Assembly: GCA_021647745.1 (NCBI GenBank)
Contig: JAKIUB010000004.1
Location: forward strand, 56,250 to 120,249
Length of the DNA: 64,000 nucleotides
DNA from: Paracoccaceae bacterium
GTDB lineage: Bacteria > Pseudomonadota > Alphaproteobacteria > Rhodobacterales > Rhodobacteraceae
Direction of reading: 5' to 3'
How positions within the stretch are numbered: position 1 is the stretch's first letter; each line of letters opens with the position of its first letter. The position numbers and the translations under genes were made by a program. A model generated the notes under the pieces. It was not told the origin of the DNA. It did not search any database and was given only the letters and a program-made list of their open reading frames with translations. Shown here piece after piece: positions 26,325 to 34,938 of the stretch.

Positions 26325-27428
26325 ATGGCGACCAAAGAACAAATACTAAAAGCTCTGATCAGCGTCACCGCGCCGGGGCTGAAAGAGGATATCGTCTCTG
26401 ATGGTCTGGTTTCCGATATTATCATCAATGATGGCAAGGTTGTGTTCTCCATCACCGTGCCCAAAGCCCTGCACGGCGACCCGACAGCCCTGCAAAAAGC
26501 CGCCGAACGCGAAGTAATGGCGCTGGACGGGGTCAAAACCGCGCTCATCGCCCTTACGGCCGAGGCCGAGCCGGTGATTTCGACCGAACCACCCAAGCTC
26601 AAGCAGCGCAAAGAGCGCCCCGTTGGTCCCGATATGCGCCCCGATGCTGCCGCCATTCCGGGCGTCAAACACATATTGGCGGTCGCCTCCGGCAAGGGCG
26701 GGGTGGGCAAATCTACCACCGCAGCCAATCTGGCACTGGCACTGGCAAATCTCGGCCTCAAGGTCGGCCTGCTGGACGCGGATATATACGGCCCCTCCCT
26801 GCCACGCCTCTTTGGCATGACAAGCGATCGCCCCGAGCTGAAAAACGATGTGCTTTATGCGATGGATAAATACGGCATCAAGGTAATGTCGATGGGCTTT
26901 TTGATGGAAGAAGACAATCCGGTTATCTGGCGCGGCCCTATGATCGTATCCGCACTGATGCAGCTTTTGCGCGAGGTCGCATGGGGCGAGCTTGATGTGC
27001 TGGTGCTCGATATGCCGCCGGGCACAGGCGACACCCAGCTCACATTGGCCCAACAGGTGCCGGTAGCGGGTGCGGTAATCGTTTCCACCCCGCAAGACCT
27101 CGCGCTGATAGATGCCCGCAAAGGCCTGAAAATGTTCCAGAGTGTTGACGTTCCTATTCTTGGTATTGTCGAAAACATGAGCACATTCATCTGCCCCCAT
27201 TGCGGCGAGCGCTCCGATATTTTCGGCCATGGCGGTGCGGAAGATGAATCCGCCAAGCTCGGTGTGCCCTTCCTTGGCGCCATCCCGCTGCATATGGATA
27301 TCCGCAAATACTCCGACGCCGGCACTCCGGTGGTGATGGCCGAACCCGATGGTCCCCATGCCAAAATATTCGAGACCATCGCGCTCAAGGTGGCCGCGCA
27401 GCTCAACCCGGTTGATGACGAAGGCTGA
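26325..27428 (+). CDS. apbC: Iron-sulfur cluster carrier protein ApbC/Mrp
   Basis: An N-terminal DUF59-like domain (residues 1-80) precedes a P-loop ATPase with the deviant Walker A ASGKGGVGKST (121-131) and VLDMPPGTGD. The paired cysteines in FICPHCGERSD bridge a transferable [4Fe-4S] cluster at the dimer interface. It loads clusters onto cytosolic apoproteins. The start MATKEQIL at 26325 follows GGGGA. An in-frame ATG at 26298 adds nine weak residues. The gene converges with ygfZ, whose product also supports Fe-S enzymes. Confidence 0.93.
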   Translation: MATKEQILKALISVTAPGLKEDIVSDGLVSDIIINDGKVVFSITVPKALHGDPTALQKAAEREVMALDGVKTALIALTAEAEPVISTEPPKLKQRKERPVGPDMRPDAAAIPGVKHILAVASGKGGVGKSTTAANLALALANLGLKVGLLDADIYGPSLPRLFGMTSDRPELKNDVLYAMDKYGIKVMSMGFLMEEDNPVIWRGPMIVSALMQLLREVAWGELDVLVLDMPPGTGDTQLTLAQQVPVAGAVIVSTPQDLALIDARKGLKMFQSVDVPILGIVENMSTFICPHCGERSDIFGHGGAEDESAKLGVPFLGAIPLHMDIRKYSDAGTPVVMAEPDGPHAKIFETIALKVAAQLNPVDDEG

Positions 27429-27467
27429 CCAAAGCACCCGACATAGCCGCCGGGCGCCACCCGCGCG

Positions 27468-28223
27468 CTAGGCAACCCTATGCAGGGTTGCCTCTTTGGC
27501 TCTCATTTCGCCCTTGGCCCGGTCAAAGCGCAAATGAGCCAACCCCTGGCCATCAACCACCGTAAAAAGCGTTCCTGCCGGTTTTTCATCTGCTGTGATC
27601 ACGGCGCCAAACTCGGCCTCACCCTGAATAGCCACCCGCACCAGCCCTTTTTTTAGCTCGGTTTTATGCTTCATGCGCGCGGTTATTTCCTGTCCGACAT
27701 AACAGCCCTTACGAAAGTCCACCCCGTTGAGGCGCCCAAAACCGGCCTCCAGAATGTAGGTTTCGTTTTCCAGCAGTTCCGGCTCGGGGATAATATGCTC
27801 GACCCGCAGAGCCTCGAAATGATCCTCGGGCAAAGGTGCCACAGCCAAGACCCCGTAATACCGCCAACCCATCGCTTCATGGCGCGGGTCTTGAATGGCG
27901 CCTGCGGGCAGATCTCCGGTGCCGCGCCAAACAGGGCGCTCGTCCGCCGCAATCTGCACATCGGCGCGCAAGCGGTACATGGCGAGGCGCTGCGCCAACG
28001 CTTGCGCCCTTGATGCCGCTACATCAAGCAGGATGGCGTCAGATTCGGCGGTTAAAAAGAAATCAAACAGGTATTTTCCCTGTGCGCTGAGCAGAGCCGC
28101 ATATACGGGACCATTGGCTGTTTTGGCCACATCATTGCTCACCAGCCCCTGCAAAAATTCCTGCCGGTCACTGCCTGAAATACGCAGCAGCTGCCGCAAT
28201 TTATCATGGTATCCTTTGGTCAT
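27468..28223 (-). CDS. ygfZ: Folate-binding protein YgfZ
   Basis: The 251-residue GcvT-like protein contains the YgfZ signature KGCYVGQE (172-179) with its essential cysteine, preceded by GFGRLNGVDF. YgfZ uses tetrahydrofolate to help maintain or repair Fe-S clusters in certain enzymes. Its last codons are read through a 9-bp hairpin also used by the convergent apbC side. The start region overlaps the leader of the divergently read glycosyltransferase. Confidence 0.9.
   Translation of the reverse strand: MTKGYHDKLRQLLRISGSDRQEFLQGLVSNDVAKTANGPVYAALLSAQGKYLFDFFLTAESDAILLDVAASRAQALAQRLAMYRLRADVQIAADERPVWRGTGDLPAGAIQDPRHEAMGWRYYGVLAVAPLPEDHFEALRVEHIIPEPELLENETYILEAGFGRLNGVDFRKGCYVGQEITARMKHKTELKKGLVRVAIQGEAEFGAVITADEKPAGTLFTVVDGQGLAHLRFDRAKGEMRAKEATLHRVA
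27471..27492 (+). terminator. Hairpin between apbC and ygfZ
   Basis: GGCAACCCT and AGGGTTGCC form a 9-bp stem with loop ATGC, followed on the plus strand by TCTTTGG. It could stop apbC transcription. On the minus strand it forms the final codons of ygfZ. Confidence 0.4.
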
Positions 28224-28271
28224 GGCGCTAATATAGGCCCATTGTCCGCCATTGCCAGCCCGAAAGCCATC

Positions 28272-28949
28272 ATGCCCGCTCCGATTTCAGTGATTATCCC
28301 GACGCTAAATGCCGCAGCCGGCATCGGCCCGACCCTCGCTGCGCTGGCCGAAGGGCTGGAGGCGGGGCTGATCGGCGAGCTGATCATCATCGACGGTGGC
28401 TCAAATGACGGGATCAAAACCATCGCGGACGAGGTCGGCGCCAGATTTGCGTCCACCACCCCCGGGCGCGGCAGGCAACTGGGGCAAGGGGCGATGCTGG
28501 CCAGCCGGCCTTGGCTGTTGTTTATCCATGCCGATACCGTGCTGGATACAGGCTGGGTGGAGGTCGTGCAGGCCCACCTTCACACGCCAAAAAAGGCCGG
28601 TTATTTTCGGCTGCGGTTTGACGCCACCGGCTTTGCCCCCCGTTTTGTCGCCGGTTGGGCCAATTGGCGTAGCCGATGGCTTGGCCTGCCTTACGGCGAT
28701 CAGGCACTTCTGATATCGCGCAGATTATATGATAGCGCCGGCGGCTACCCCGACCAGCCGTTGATGGAAGATGTAGCGATCATCCGCCAGCTGCGCGGCC
28801 AGCTGCTGGCAATACCGGCGGATGCGGTGACCAATGCAGCCCGATATCGCGGGAACTGGCTGCGGCGAGGAGCGCGCAATCTGTGGCTTTTATTCAGGTA
28901 TTTTCTGGGGGCAGATCCGGAGAAGCTGGCTATGTCTTACCGAAAGTAG
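28272..28949 (+). CDS. TIGR04283-type family 2 glycosyltransferase (arsenosugar-type)
   Basis: The 225-residue GT-A enzyme begins ISVIIPTLNAAAGIGPTLAA, then IIIDGGSNDG, TPGRGRQLGQGA and FIHADT (the DxD-like metal site). GLPYGDQALLISRRLY and MEDVAIIRQL near the C-terminus are characteristic of the TIGR04283 group linked to arsenosugar biosynthesis. The usual partner TIGR04282 and the radical SAM ArsS are not in this window, so the acceptor is uncertain. The start at 28272 (MPAPISVIIP) was preferred to 28206 because the fold starts there. Confidence 0.75.
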   Translation: MPAPISVIIPTLNAAAGIGPTLAALAEGLEAGLIGELIIIDGGSNDGIKTIADEVGARFASTTPGRGRQLGQGAMLASRPWLLFIHADTVLDTGWVEVVQAHLHTPKKAGYFRLRFDATGFAPRFVAGWANWRSRWLGLPYGDQALLISRRLYDSAGGYPDQPLMEDVAIIRQLRGQLLAIPADAVTNAARYRGNWLRRGARNLWLLFRYFLGADPEKLAMSYRK

Positions 28950-28950
28950 T

Positions 28951-29592
28951 TCAGCCTTGCGGCCTGTTGGCCATTTGCATTGCCTCAACAAAGGCGACAA
29001 GAATACGCTCGGCCCGCTTTTGTGAAGGGTCCGCCGCGTCCAGGCCTGTCGCTGTCAAAACAACCAGCCGCCCGCCAACTTCGGTAAAAGCCCGCCAGAA
29101 GCGTGGGGATTCGCCAATGCGCGAGGTCTGCCCTCGATCCTCGACATAGGCAAAAACCACCGCGCCGCGCCGCTCTATTGACAGCACCCTGACCAATGCC
29201 GGATTGCGGCTTTTGCTCAGGGTGAGCTGCCCGAAGGGGGTTTCCAGAAAGGTGGCCAGCTTATCCAGTGCCGGACCCGTACCGCGCGCCCTGTCAGGCA
29301 GGCCGCTATTGGATACCGAGGCGGTCAAAACAGCTGTAAGCGGTACATCCGCAATCGTCGCCTCTCCGGCGGGCGCAGCGCAATCCGATAAAAAAGCCAC
29401 CGCGCCGGTGCGGGATTCATCCACAAGGCGTTCGTCAAGGCAAAATCCGGGCGGACCGGTGATCACCACACGCGCACCATCAACCAAAACAACCCGCTCC
29501 TCCATTATCCCCTCCGTTGCAGAAAACGAGCAGGCGGCAAGCAAAGGCAACACCCCCCAGAAGGCAAATCTGATTTTGGCAAGAACTGGCAT
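28951..29592 (-). CDS. Uncharacterised lipoprotein
   Basis: The 213-residue product has a lipoprotein signal with lipobox PLLAAC (Cys21). A compact domain follows with VVLVDGARVVITGPPGFCLD, AVAFLSDCAAP and GGRLVVLTATGLDAAD. Two later cysteines (CLDERL and SDCAAP) could form a disulfide in the periplasm. I do not recognise a named family. It lies one base from the convergent glycosyltransferase end and is divergent from the CPBP protease. Confidence 0.6.
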   Translation of the reverse strand: MPVLAKIRFAFWGVLPLLAACSFSATEGIMEERVVLVDGARVVITGPPGFCLDERLVDESRTGAVAFLSDCAAPAGEATIADVPLTAVLTASVSNSGLPDRARGTGPALDKLATFLETPFGQLTLSKSRNPALVRVLSIERRGAVVFAYVEDRGQTSRIGESPRFWRAFTEVGGRLVVLTATGLDAADPSQKRAERILVAFVEAMQMANRPQG

Positions 29593-29709
29593 GGCTGGCT
29601 CCGGTCACGGGGTTTTGCTCAGGTTAGCGGCAGGGGGAGGGAAGCTCAAGCGTTGCGATCAACACCAAATCCGCGTAGTCTCTGCCGGCAAGAAATGGAG
29701 ATACCCCCG

Positions 29710-30621
29710 ATGCTGCCCGCCAAAACAGCCAAGTTTAACACCTATACCGCATGTGCTACGGCCTATTGCGAGCCATGGCGCACCGCACTCGGGGTGCTGC
29801 TGATTGCCGGTCTTTATCTGGGTGCTGCCGCCGCTCTTGGTGCCGGTGCGCTAAAAATCGCCGAGCAGGTTCAGCTGGGTTCCGGCTATGCGCTGGCTTT
29901 CGAGCTGGTTACCATGTCGTCCAAACGGGCGGTGCTGGTCGCGCTGTTCAGTATCGTACTGGCGCTGCCGGCGCTGTGGCTAGTGCTGAAATATCTGCAC
30001 CGGCGCTCGCTGAAAAGCCTGATTGCCCCCACGGGACGGGTGCATTGGGCAAGCTACCGCAGGGCTATGGTTTTTATCGCGGTTTTCGGGTTGGCGAGCA
30101 GCCTGCCAATTATGATTTCTGGAGCTGCCAGCCAGCAGCTCGCCCTGTCAGACTGGCTTCCTTGGCTATTGCCCGCGTTGGTGCTGATCTTTTTGCAAAC
30201 CGCCACCGAAGAGCTGTTTTTTCGCGGATATCTAATGCAGCAGTTGGCGGCACGTTTTCGCAGCCGTTGGATATGGTGGGTTTTGCCTGCTGTGCTGTTT
30301 GGCGTCATGCATTACAGCCCGGCCATTTATGGCAATAATACCTGGCTTGTTGTCGGCATCGCCACCCTTGCCGGTTTGATTTTTGGCGATATCACCGCCC
30401 GCTCGGGAGATCTCTCGATGGCACTGGGGCTGCATTTTGCCAATAATATATTAGCGCTTCTTATTATCGGGGTGCCGGGGCAGCTCTCTTCGCTCAGCCT
30501 GTTTTTGCGCGATATAAATGTGCGCGACGAAGCCGTAATGCGCAGCGAGCTGCTTGGCACCAGCGCGATCATGCTGGTGATTTATTTTATCTATCTGCTT
30601 GTGGTGCGCGCACGGCGATAA
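29710..30621 (+). CDS. CPBP family intramembrane glutamic endopeptidase
   Basis: The 303-residue membrane protein has seven or more hydrophobic segments. The Abi/CPBP catalytic motifs are EELFFRGYLMQQL (paired Glu and Arg), then FGVMHYSP (His) and LGLHFANN (His and Asn). Related CPBP proteases process prenylated or bacteriocin-type peptides or act in immunity, and the substrate here is unknown. GGAG nine bases before ATG 29710 fixes the start. Met codons at 29653 and 29695 are less supported. Confidence 0.8.
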   Translation: MLPAKTAKFNTYTACATAYCEPWRTALGVLLIAGLYLGAAAALGAGALKIAEQVQLGSGYALAFELVTMSSKRAVLVALFSIVLALPALWLVLKYLHRRSLKSLIAPTGRVHWASYRRAMVFIAVFGLASSLPIMISGAASQQLALSDWLPWLLPALVLIFLQTATEELFFRGYLMQQLAARFRSRWIWWVLPAVLFGVMHYSPAIYGNNTWLVVGIATLAGLIFGDITARSGDLSMALGLHFANNILALLIIGVPGQLSSLSLFLRDINVRDEAVMRSELLGTSAIMLVIYFIYLLVVRARR

Positions 30622-30695
30622 TTGCGGCGTGCATTGTTGCAATTTTAGGCGCGCGGCTTTATCTATGAGCGGCATTGCAAAGGGGTTTTACCAAT

Positions 30696-31622
30696 ATGAA
30701 CTGGATATCAAACTACGTCCGGCCCAAGATCAATTCCATTTTTTCGCGCCGCGAGGTACCGGATAACCTGTGGACCAAATGCACCGAATGTGGCACCATG
30801 CTGTTTCACCGCGAGCTGAAGGCGGCGCAAAACACCTGCCCGAGCTGTGAGCATCACATGCACATAGCCCCCCGCGCCCGCTTCGAGACGCTGTTTGACG
30901 GCGGAATTTTCACCGAAATAGCGGTAGACGAACCTCAGCTCGACCCGCTTGGTTTCAAAGACCAGAAGCGCTACCCCGACCGGCTGCGTGATGCCCGCAA
31001 AAAAACCCGCGAGGCAGACGCGATGCTGGTCGCCGAAGGCGAGATAGGCCGCACCAAAATCATCGCCGCCGCGCAGGATTTTGCCTTCATGGGTGGCTCT
31101 ATGGGCATGTATGTCGGCAATGCTATCATCGCCGCTGCCGAGGCCGCAGTGACCCGCAAATGCCCGCTGGTATTGTTTTCGGCCGCCGGTGGCGCACGCA
31201 TGCAGGAGGGTATTTTAAGCCTGATGCAGATGCCGCGCACCACGGTCGCCGTGCAAATGCTCAAAGAGGCCGGGCTGCCCTATATTGTGGTGCTCACCCA
31301 TCCGACCACCGGCGGTGTTACCGCCTCTTATGCAATGCTGGGCGATATCCAGATCGCCGAACCCAACGCCCTGATCGCCTTTGCCGGCACCCGCGTGATC
31401 GAGCAAACCATCCGCGAAAAGCTGCCCGAGGGCTTTCAGCGCGCCGAATACCTGCTGGATCACGGCATGCTGGACCGCGTCACCCACCGCCTCAAACTCA
31501 AAGAAGAGCTGGTGTCGATTATCCGCATGCTGATGCGCGACACCCCGCCGGTAATGGGCGACCTGCCAAAACCCGACGATGCACCAAGCCCCGAGCCGGA
31601 AGCGGCCTCCGAACAGGCGTGA
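30696..31622 (+). CDS. accD: Acetyl-CoA carboxylase carboxyltransferase subunit beta
   Basis: The 308-residue subunit carries the N-terminal zinc ribbon (Cys29, Cys32, Cys48, Cys51) and the crotonase-like carboxyltransferase domain. Motifs include GGSMGMYVGNAI, FSAAGGARMQEG and AGTRVIEQTIREKLPEGFQ. With AccA it transfers carboxyl from carboxybiotin to acetyl-CoA, the first step of fatty acid synthesis. The short acidic tail SPEPEAASEQA is poorly conserved. The stop codon overlaps the folC GTG start, so folate and fatty acid genes are coupled here. Confidence 0.96.
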   Translation: MNWISNYVRPKINSIFSRREVPDNLWTKCTECGTMLFHRELKAAQNTCPSCEHHMHIAPRARFETLFDGGIFTEIAVDEPQLDPLGFKDQKRYPDRLRDARKKTREADAMLVAEGEIGRTKIIAAAQDFAFMGGSMGMYVGNAIIAAAEAAVTRKCPLVLFSAAGGARMQEGILSLMQMPRTTVAVQMLKEAGLPYIVVLTHPTTGGVTASYAMLGDIQIAEPNALIAFAGTRVIEQTIREKLPEGFQRAEYLLDHGMLDRVTHRLKLKEELVSIIRMLMRDTPPVMGDLPKPDDAPSPEPEAASEQA

Positions 31623-32878
31623 GCAGCGATAAAATACTCGAACGGATGATGACACTCCATCCGAAGATCATCGACCTGACACTGGGCCGCATGCACCATC
31701 TGCTCGAAAAGCTCGGCAACCCCGAGCAAAAGCTGCCGCCGGTTGTCCATATCGCCGGCACCAATGGCAAAGGCTCGACTCTGGCGATGATCCGCGCCGG
31801 GCTGGAGGGGGCGGGTCTCAAGGTTCATGCCTATACCTCGCCGCATCTGGCGCGGTTTCACGAGCGGATAAGGCTGGCCGGCGAGCTAATTTCCGAAGAC
31901 ACGCTAAGCGAAGTGCTGGACGAGTGCATGGCAGCCAATGGCGATGCCCCGATCACCTATTTTGAAATCACCACCTGCGCGGCATTCCTTGCGATGTCGA
32001 GGGTGGAGGCGGATTATACGCTGCTGGAGGTCGGGCTTGGCGGGCGACTTGACACTACCAATGTGGTGGAATCCCCGCGGCTGACCATCATCACCCCCGT
32101 TTCGCTCGACCACCAGAGCTTCCTTGGCGATACACTGGCAGAGATCGCCGGCGAAAAGGCCGGAATATTAAAGCGCGGAGTGCCGTGTGTCGTTGGCCCG
32201 CAAACCGACGAGGCGCGCGCCGTGATTGAAGCCAAGGCCGCGCGCGTGGGGGCGCGATTGCTGATATCGGGGCAGGACTGGCACAGCTATGAAGAGCGCG
32301 GCGGCATGGTTTATCAGGACGAAATGGGCCTGCTCGATCTGCCCCTGCCCACCCTGATCGGCGCCCATCAGGTGGAAAACGCCGGCGCAGCTATTTGTGC
32401 CCTGCGGATACTAGGTGTGGATACCATCGAGGCGGCTCTGCTTGATGCAAAATGGCCCGCACGGATGCAAAAGCTGGAAACCGGCCCGCTGATAGAAGCC
32501 GCGCCGAAGGCCGAGCTATGGCTTGATGGCGGCCATAATCCGGCAGCAGGCAAGGCGCTGGCCGAGGCCCTCACCCGCCTGCCTGCCCGCCCGCTCTATA
32601 TGGTCTGCGGCATGCTCAAAACCAAAGATATCGGCGGTTATCTCGCCCCGCTGGCCGCGAGTGCTGTCAAGCTCACGGGGGTATCCATCCCCGGCGAAAC
32701 GGCAACTTTGAGCGCGGCTGAAATATGTGCGGCAGCACAAAAATCCGGCATGGTGGCCGATACCGCCAAAAGCGTGAGCGAGGCCGTGGAGCGCATTGTT
32801 GCAAAAGCCCCGGGCGCACGGATTTTGCTCTGCGGCTCACTTTATCTGGCAGGGCGGATTTTGCAGGAGAACGGCTAG
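31619..32878 (+). CDS. folC: Bifunctional folylpolyglutamate/dihydrofolate synthase
   Basis: The Mur-ligase-like enzyme adds glutamate to dihydropteroate and folates. Its ATP loop is HIAGTNGKGST (44-54), with GLGGRLDTTNVVES, SLDHQSFLGDTLAEIAGEKA and LDGGHNPAAGKALAEAL further on. The frame is open far upstream inside accD, but VSSDKILERMMTLHPKIIDL aligns with the family N-terminus, so a GTG at 31619 overlapping accD's TGA (GTGA) was chosen. ATG 31646 is an alternative. The length of 419 is normal. Confidence 0.93.
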   Translation: MSSDKILERMMTLHPKIIDLTLGRMHHLLEKLGNPEQKLPPVVHIAGTNGKGSTLAMIRAGLEGAGLKVHAYTSPHLARFHERIRLAGELISEDTLSEVLDECMAANGDAPITYFEITTCAAFLAMSRVEADYTLLEVGLGGRLDTTNVVESPRLTIITPVSLDHQSFLGDTLAEIAGEKAGILKRGVPCVVGPQTDEARAVIEAKAARVGARLLISGQDWHSYEERGGMVYQDEMGLLDLPLPTLIGAHQVENAGAAICALRILGVDTIEAALLDAKWPARMQKLETGPLIEAAPKAELWLDGGHNPAAGKALAEALTRLPARPLYMVCGMLKTKDIGGYLAPLAASAVKLTGVSIPGETATLSAAEICAAAQKSGMVADTAKSVSEAVERIVAKAPGARILLCGSLYLAGRILQENG

Positions 32879-34116
32879 TGGAAAACCCTCGCACCTTTCT
32901 AAAATCACTTTTTGAGGCCGCTGTAGAAGCCGCCCTGCCGCAAGCGGATATTGCGCGGTTCCTGCCCGAAAAACCAAAGGGCCGCACTGTGGTTATCGGC
33001 GCAGGCAAGGGAGCCGCGCAATTGGCGCAAGCGGTGGAAAAGGCATGGGATGGCCCGCTAACAGGCGTGGTGGTAACCCGCTATGGCTACGGAGCTAAAT
33101 GCGAGCGGATCGAGATTATAGAGGCCAGCCATCCAGTGCCGGATAAGGCTGGGTTGCTGGCCTCAAAGCGGTTGCTGGGCGCGGTTTCGGGCCTTGGGCC
33201 GGATGATCTGGTGATCGCGCTGATCACCGGCGGCGGCTCGGCTCTACTGCCTTGCCCCCCCGCAGGTGTCAGTCTCGCCGATGAAATAGCGCTGAATAAA
33301 GCTCTTTTGGCCTCGGGCGCGCCAATTTCGGCGATGAACACCCTGCGCAAACATGTGTCTGGCATCAAGGGCGGGCGGCTGGCAGTAGCAGCCGCGCCGG
33401 CCAAGGTAGTCAGCCTGATCGTATCGGATATTCCGGGCGATAATCCGGCTTTTGTTGCCTCCGGCCCTATGGTGCCGGACAGCGCCACAGTGCAAGACGC
33501 TCTCAACGTGGTGGCACAATACGGGCTTGAGCTTCCGGCCCCGATCATGGCGCATTTACACAGTAAAACCGCCATTTCCCCTTTGCCGGGCGCCCCTGCT
33601 TTTGCCCGCAACGAAGTGCATATCATCGCCTCGGCAGAGGTCTCGCTACGAGCGGCCAAGCGGCGTGCCGAAGCGCAGGGGATTCCCGCCGAAATTCTCT
33701 CGGACGCGCTGGAAGGCGAGGCGCGCGAAATCGCCAAAATGCACGCGGCTCTGGCCAAATACCGCCACGGCCCACTCGTGTTGCTCTCGGGAGGTGAACT
33801 GACAGTGACGCTAAAGGGCCGCGGCAAAGGCGGGCCAAACAGCGAGTTTTTGCTGGCTTTCGCCCGCGAGATTGAAGGGTATAAAAACATCCACGCCCTT
33901 TCAGCCGATACAGACGGCATTGACGGCTCGGAAGACAACGCCGGCGGTTTTGCCGATGGCGGCACGCAAATGCGAATCCGCGCCAAGGGCGGCGCACCGG
34001 CGGCGCTGCTCACCGATAACAATGCCTGGAGCGCCCTTGATCTCGCCGGTGATCTGTTGGTGACCGGTCCCACAGGCACCAATGTAAACGACCTGCGCGC
34101 CATACTTATCCTTTAG
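32878..34116 (+). CDS. Glycerate 2-kinase, type II (DUF4147/TtuD)
   Basis: The 412-residue enzyme shows VVIGAGKGAAQLAQAVEKAW, ITGGGSALLP, NTLRKHVSGIKGGRLA and SDIPGDNPAFVASGP, the signature of MOFRL/DUF4147 glycerate kinases. It phosphorylates D-glycerate to 2-phosphoglycerate, feeding hydroxypyruvate/serine-cycle or tartrate carbon into glycolysis. It starts at GTG 32878 on the last base of the folC stop (TAGTG). An unrelated long open frame upstream was ignored. The MOFRL-type C-terminus includes ALSADTDGIDGSEDNAGGF. Confidence 0.9.
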   Translation: MENPRTFLKSLFEAAVEAALPQADIARFLPEKPKGRTVVIGAGKGAAQLAQAVEKAWDGPLTGVVVTRYGYGAKCERIEIIEASHPVPDKAGLLASKRLLGAVSGLGPDDLVIALITGGGSALLPCPPAGVSLADEIALNKALLASGAPISAMNTLRKHVSGIKGGRLAVAAAPAKVVSLIVSDIPGDNPAFVASGPMVPDSATVQDALNVVAQYGLELPAPIMAHLHSKTAISPLPGAPAFARNEVHIIASAEVSLRAAKRRAEAQGIPAEILSDALEGEAREIAKMHAALAKYRHGPLVLLSGGELTVTLKGRGKGGPNSEFLLAFAREIEGYKNIHALSADTDGIDGSEDNAGGFADGGTQMRIRAKGGAPAALLTDNNAWSALDLAGDLLVTGPTGTNVNDLRAILIL

Positions 34117-34125
34117 GAGATTGCC

Positions 34126-34149
34126 ATGAACGCCCTGCTAAGTGACTAG
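34126..34149 (+). pseudogene. Seven-codon start stub after the glycerate kinase
   Basis: AGGAGA followed by ATG reads MNALLSD then a stop. The ribosome site overlaps the stop codon of the glycerate kinase, as if a coupled fourth gene once began here. The next 290 bases hold only transposase and epimerase debris. It could equally be a chance ORF. Confidence 0.3.
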
Positions 34150-34173
34150 AAAACCCCGTTTCAGCTCCCCCCG

Positions 34174-34431
34174 TTAATCCCCTATTTTTAATGGGGGCCG
34201 CCTGTAGAGTTTCGCGGCCATTTTCAGCTTTATTGCAGGTGTGGTCCCACGTTCCGCCAAAGCATCCTCAACATCACGCAAGCTCAGGCTGAAACGGAAG
34301 TATAACCAAACGACGTATTCGATGATTTCTGGCGGAAAACAAAGGGGTCGACCCCCTTTTGCGCTGGATTGAAAACTATGGGGGTATATCCGCTTTTGTT
34401 GTTCTTGCAGGAGCGACCCCGGCGATGGCAC
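34174..34431 (-). mobile_element. IS6-like transposase fragment
   Basis: In this 85-codon frame, the part at 34243-34350 reads GRPLCFPPEIIEYVVWLYFR followed by FSLSLRDVEDALAERGTT. This is the conserved N-terminal region of IS6/IS26-type DDE transposases. The catalytic DDE domain is missing. Sequence beyond AERG no longer matches, and no pair of terminal inverted repeats was found. A palindrome AAGGGGTCGACCCCCTT lies at about 34343-34358. It is a relic of an insertion that replaced the start of the neighbouring epimerase gene and perhaps the gene after the kinase. Confidence 0.7.
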
Positions 34432-34938
34432 GCCCCTTTCAGAGGCTGCCGCATGTGCTCCCCTAAACGCTTACGGTGCATCAAAACGAAAAATGGAACA
34501 AGCAGCCGAGCCTTATAAAAATGCGGGGCTGGATGTTGCTGTATGCGTATCGGTAATGTTGCGGGCGCTGATGCAATGCTGTTAAATGCAGCCTCTGCAA
34601 CACCGGAAAAGCCAATCCGGATAGATCAATTTTCTGATGGCAAGGGGCCGCTCAGATCTTATATCGGCCCGGGTGCCTTTGGAGATTGCATCGGGCAACT
34701 GGCCACATATACGGGTTCGCTGCCGTTTTTATTGAATGTGGCAGCGCCGGTTCCGGTCCATATGGAGCAATTGGCGGCAGCTTCTTCACTGCCATGGGCC
34801 TACCGCGCTGCGCCGCCATCTTCTATCCAGAACATTTCCCTGGATTGTCAGGCCTTGTGCCAACTGGTTGATTTTCCTGTGCATGCGGCAAAGCCTGAAG
34901 AAATATCGCTTGATTGGCTGGAGCTGCAAAAACAATGA
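34412..34938 (+). pseudogene. Truncated and frameshifted NAD-dependent epimerase/dehydratase
   Basis: From about 34412 to 34541 one frame reads TPLSEAAACAPLNAYGASKR and KMEQAAEPYKNAGLDVAV, with the SDR catalytic YxxxK. From 34543 the neighbouring frame continues MRIGNVAGADAM, RSYIGPGAFGDCIGQL and LNVAAPVPVHMEQLA to a stop at 34936-34938. So the C-terminal half of an extended SDR sugar epimerase is present with one frameshift near 34541. The Rossmann NAD-binding half is gone, cut by the IS remnant. Its stop overlaps the start of the intact sugar transferase (ATGA). Confidence 0.75.

Noticed and set aside
31160..31618. Upstream extension of the folC frame
   Set aside because: It runs through accD in another phase and has no similarity to folylpolyglutamate synthases, which begin at the GTG at 31619.
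32725..32877. Upstream extension of the glycerate kinase frame
   Set aside because: It overlaps folC, is rich in Arg/Gly/Cys, and the family N-terminus starts at the GTG coupled to the folC stop codon.
34174..34431. Intact transposase gene or complete insertion sequence
   Set aside because: Only about 36 residues match the transposase N-terminus. The catalytic domain and paired terminal repeats are missing.
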